Positions 33,904 to 36,433 of a DNA stretch of 36,433 nt are shown here, in pieces (within the stretch, counting starts at the first letter, position 1; every line of letters begins with the position of its first letter). Position numbers and translations under genes: made by a program. The DNA is from Actinomycetota bacterium (GTDB taxonomy: Bacteria > Actinomycetota > Actinomycetes > Streptosporangiales > Streptosporangiaceae), in NCBI GenBank assembly GCA_027314595.1, contig DAHVAN010000364.1, positions 1-36,433 of the forward strand, given 5' to 3'. Below the pieces are notes generated by a model, which made no database searches, was not told the origin of the DNA, and saw nothing but the letters and a program-made list of their open reading frames with translations.

Positions 33904-36433
33904 TCAGCCTTCTGGCTGGCCGTCGGCCGCGGAGGGCGCGGCCCACGGCTCTGGTTCGGGGGCCGCCTCCGTCTGCTCCGGCGCCGTGATGCTGACGGAA
34001 GCGATCTCCTCCGCCGGGGCCTTCTCCACTGGAGTCACGTCCGCCACTGGAGTCACGTCCGCCGCCGGAGGCGCATCGTCGGCCGCCGGAGCGAGATCCG
34101 TGGGAGCGGTGTCCGTGACCGGGGCCGTGTCGGTGACCGGGGCCGTGTCGGTGACCGGGGCCGTGTCCGTGACCGGGGCCGTGTCCGTGACCGGGGCCGT
34201 GTCGGCGACCGGGGCCGTGTCGGCGACGGGAGCGGGGGGCTCCTGGGGGACGGTCACCATGGCTACGGGCGGGGGCTCTTCCGTGGTGACGGCCAGCCGT
34301 GCCATCGCGGAGCCCGCGCGCGTGCGGCGGGCGGGGGCCGCGGTCTGCGCGGGGGCCTCGCCCGGGACCGGCGTGACAGCCGCGGGCACGTCGTCCGCGA
34401 CGGCGACGGGGGTCACGGCCGCAGGCGCGACGGCGACGGGGGTCACGGCCGCACGCGCCTCGGCGACCTCGACGAGCGAAGCGGAGGCGGTGCCGCCGTT
34501 CGTGCGCCCGCCGCGGCGGCCTCGCCTGCCGCGCTGCCTTTCGTCGTCCTGCCCGGGCCCGCCGGCACCGTCCTGGGCGGCACCGTCCTGCCCGGGCCCG
34601 CCGGCACCGTCCTGGGCGGAGCGGTCCCGTCCGGGACGGTCCGATCCGGCGCGATCTGGCGAGGGGCGGCCTTGGGCCGGCTGTCCGCTCAGGCCGTTGC
34701 CGGCGCCGTTGCCCGCGCCGGGACGGCGGGCGTGGCCGGCCGTCGCACGGTGCACCGTCTCCTGCTGGTCCAGCGCGACGATGACGCCGCGGCCGTTGCA
34801 GCACTCGCAGGGCTGGGAAAAGGCCTCGAGCAGGCCCGCGCCGACCCGCTTACGGGTCATCTGCACCAGGCCGAGCGAAGTGACCTCCGCGACCTGGTGC
34901 TTGGTACGGTCCCTGGCCAGGCACTCGAGCAGCCGGCGGAGCACGAGTTCCCTGTTGGACTCGAGCACCATGTCGATGAAGTCGATGACGACGATGCCGC
35001 CGACGTCGCGCAGCCGGAGCTGGCGGACGATCTCCTCGGCGGCCTCCAGGTTGTTTCGCGTGACGGTCTCTTCGAGGTTCCCGCCCTGCCCGGTGAACTT
35101 GCCGGTGTTCACGTCGACGACCGTCATCGCCTCGGTCCGGTCGATGACGAGCGAACCGCCGCTCGGCAGCCACACCTTGCGTTCCAGCGCCTTGGCGAGC
35201 TGCTCGTCGATGCGGTAGGCCATGAACACGTCGTCATCGGCGTCGGGCGAATCTTCCCAGCGGTCAAGCCGGTCGGCCAGGTGCGGCGCGACGTACCTGA
35301 CGTATTCGTCGATCGTGTCCCAGCCGTCGTCACCGGAGACGATCAGCTTGCTGAAGTCCTCGTTGAAGACATCCCTGACCACCCGGATCGTCAGGTCGGG
35401 CTCACCGTACAGCATCGCCGGCGCGGTCGCGGTCTTCGCCTTCTTCTCGATGTTCTCCCACTGGGCGGCAAGCCGGGTGACGTCCCGGTCGAGTTCGGCC
35501 TCGGCGGCGCCCTCGGCCGCGGTGCGCACGATCACGCCGGCGTTCTCCGGGATCACCTTCTTGAGGATGTGCTTGAGCCGGTTCCGTTCCGTGTCGGGCA
35601 GCTTGCGGCTGATCCCGGTCATCGAAGCGCCGGGCACGTACACCAGGTACCGGCCAGGGAGGCTGACCTGGCTGGTGAGCCGCGCCCCCTTGTGGCCCAC
35701 CGGGTCCTTCGTGACCTGCACGATCACCGACTGGCCCGCCTTGAGCGCGGACTCGATGCGCTTCGGCTGGCCCTCGAGCCCGCTGGCGTCGAAGTTGACC
35801 TCGCCGGCGTAGAGCACGGCGTTCCTGCCCTTGCCGATGTCGACGAACGCCGCCTCCATCGACGGCAGCACGTTCTGCACCTTGCCCAGGTACACGTTGC
35901 CGACATACGACTGGTGGGTCGTCCGGTTCACGTAGTGCTCGACGAGCACGCCGTCCTCGAGCACCGCGATCTGCGTGCGGTCGCCGCGCTGCCGCACGAT
36001 CATCGTGCGCTCCACGGACTCCCTGCGGGCGAGGAACTCCGACTCGGTGATCACCGGCGGCCGGCGGCGGCCGGATTCGCGGCCCTCCCGCCTGCGCTGC
36101 TTCTTCGCCTCCAGGCGGGTGGAGCCCCTGATGGCCCGGACGTCGTCCGCCGGGCTGTGCGACTCCCGCACGTGCACCACGGTGTCCGGCGGGTCGTCGG
36201 GCGAGCTCATGTCCGCCTCCGCCAGACCGCGGCGCCGCTTGCGCCTGCGACGGCGGCTTGAGCTCGCGGCATCGGCCGGACCGGTGTCCGCGCCGTCGGC
36301 GTCATCCTCCGCCGCCTCGGCGTCGCCCGGCGCGACCGCGGTCTCGTCCGCGGCGACGCTGGCGTCCGCGGCGCCCTCGGACCGCCCGCGCCCCCGGGCA
36401 CTGCGGCGCCGGCGGCGCCGGCTCGCGGGCCCC
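33904..36433 (-). CDS. rne: Ribonuclease E/G, 5' end outside the window
   Basis: At least 843 codons of the endoribonuclease that starts mRNA decay and rRNA/tRNA processing. An Arg-rich, Glu/Ala-rich N-terminal region comes first, then the S1 domain (SYVGNVYLGKVQNVLPSMEAAFVDIG), the RNase H-like and sensor parts, the catalytic Asp pairs in TVVDVNTGKFTG and GGIVVIDFIDM, and the Zn-link CECCNGRG. A long low-complexity tail follows with DTAPVT repeats. The frame is open to the last base: from the ATG at 36210 upstream it keeps reading Arg-rich codons (SRRRRRKRRRG), so that ATG is probably not the start. The tail likely scaffolds other decay enzymes. Confidence 0.95.
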   Translation of the reverse strand, partial: GPASRRRRRRSARGRGRSEGAADASVAADETAVAPGDAEAAEDDADGADTGPADAASSSRRRRRKRRRGLAEADMSSPDDPPDTVVHVRESHSPADDVRAIRGSTRLEAKKQRRREGRESGRRRPPVITESEFLARRESVERTMIVRQRGDRTQIAVLEDGVLVEHYVNRTTHQSYVGNVYLGKVQNVLPSMEAAFVDIGKGRNAVLYAGEVNFDASGLEGQPKRIESALKAGQSVIVQVTKDPVGHKGARLTSQVSLPGRYLVYVPGASMTGISRKLPDTERNRLKHILKKVIPENAGVIVRTAAEGAAEAELDRDVTRLAAQWENIEKKAKTATAPAMLYGEPDLTIRVVRDVFNEDFSKLIVSGDDGWDTIDEYVRYVAPHLADRLDRWEDSPDADDDVFMAYRIDEQLAKALERKVWLPSGGSLVIDRTEAMTVVDVNTGKFTGQGGNLEETVTRNNLEAAEEIVRQLRLRDVGGIVVIDFIDMVLESNRELVLRRLLECLARDRTKHQVAEVTSLGLVQMTRKRVGAGLLEAFSQPCECCNGRGVIVALDQQETVHRATAGHARRPGAGNGAGNGLSGQPAQGRPSPDRAGSDRPGRDRSAQDGAGGPGQDGAAQDGAGGPGQDDERQRGRRGRRGGRTNGGTASASLVEVAEARAAVTPVAVAPAAVTPVAVADDVPAAVTPVPGEAPAQTAAPARRTRAGSAMARLAVTTEEPPPVAMVTVPQEPPAPVADTAPVADTAPVTDTAPVTDTAPVTDTAPVTDTAPVTDTAPTDLAPAADDAPPAADVTPVADVTPVEKAPAEEIASVSITAPEQTEAAPEPEPWAAPSAADGQPEG
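34109..34234. repeat. 18-base tandem repeat in the RNase E tail
   Basis: Seven 18-base units on the plus strand, consensus GTGTCSGTGACCGGGGCC, encode a run of Asp-Thr-Ala-Pro-Val-Thr/Ala hexapeptides on the minus strand. The last units drift. All are multiples of three, so copy changes keep the frame. Confidence 0.92.

Noticed and set aside
33460-36261. 933-residue plus-strand frame over the RNase E/G gene
   Set aside because: It is the antisense of a well-conserved RNase E/G; the plus-strand translation is Arg/Gly-repetitive with no domain.
36207-36401. 64-residue frame near the right edge
   Set aside because: It is a shadow of the RNase E/G frame, which stays open to the end of the window with Arg-rich codons.

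Overview
The window comes from a high-GC actinomycete. Nearly every codon ends in G or C, GTG and TTG starts are common, and several genes look leaderless. The right end carries the actinobacterial housekeeping block rne-rplU-rpmA-obgE-proB-nadD-rsfS-phosphatase. The genus cannot be fixed from the sequence. RNase E/G runs off the right edge, so its true start is outside the window.

Left third (about 0.3-15.5 kb): a catabolic island. It holds a methylisocitrate-lyase-type enzyme and a GT-C-like membrane protein. Next come two divergent units. The minus-strand unit is VOC protein - GntR/FCD regulator - M24 metallopeptidase-fold protein. The plus-strand unit is a fused 2-oxoacid dehydrogenase E1(alpha+beta) - E2 pair. 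A secreted CE1/PHB-depolymerase-type esterase follows, and then a compact operon I read as ligJ-ligI-ligA-ligB-ligC. That operon encodes the protocatechuate 4,5-cleavage route: LigAB opens the ring, LigC oxidises the semialdehyde to 2-pyrone-4,6-dicarboxylate, LigI opens the lactone and LigJ hydrates oxalomesaconate. The tautomerase (LigU) and the final aldolase (LigK) are not here. The natural reading is a plant-aromatic degradation island: an outside esterase frees aromatic acids, the lig enzymes take them to 2-oxoacids, and the 2-oxoacid dehydrogenase may consume those.

Middle (15.5-21.5 kb): an ECF42-type sigma factor with its DGPF/YCII partner, a YjbR-like protein, an MBL-fold hydrolase, and then a decay zone. 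The decay zone has remnants of a MerR regulator and a SnoaL-like protein next to a DUF222/HNH (13E12-type) gene, and a scrambled transposase relic beyond it.

Right half (21.5-36.4 kb): a PadR-controlled MacB/FtsX-type ABC exporter operon; a cupin-XRE regulator divergent from azlCD (azlC looks frameshifted); and the conserved housekeeping block, in which an M48 peptidase on the opposite strand sits where proA is usually found. Intergenic regions hold several strong palindromes and hairpins that look like operators and terminators. The best are a 26-bp perfect palindrome and a start-site operator before the esterase, a 16-bp stem hairpin at 17.4 kb, and paired GTTC-N8-GAAC sites at 26.1 kb. No tRNA, rRNA or CRISPR array was seen.
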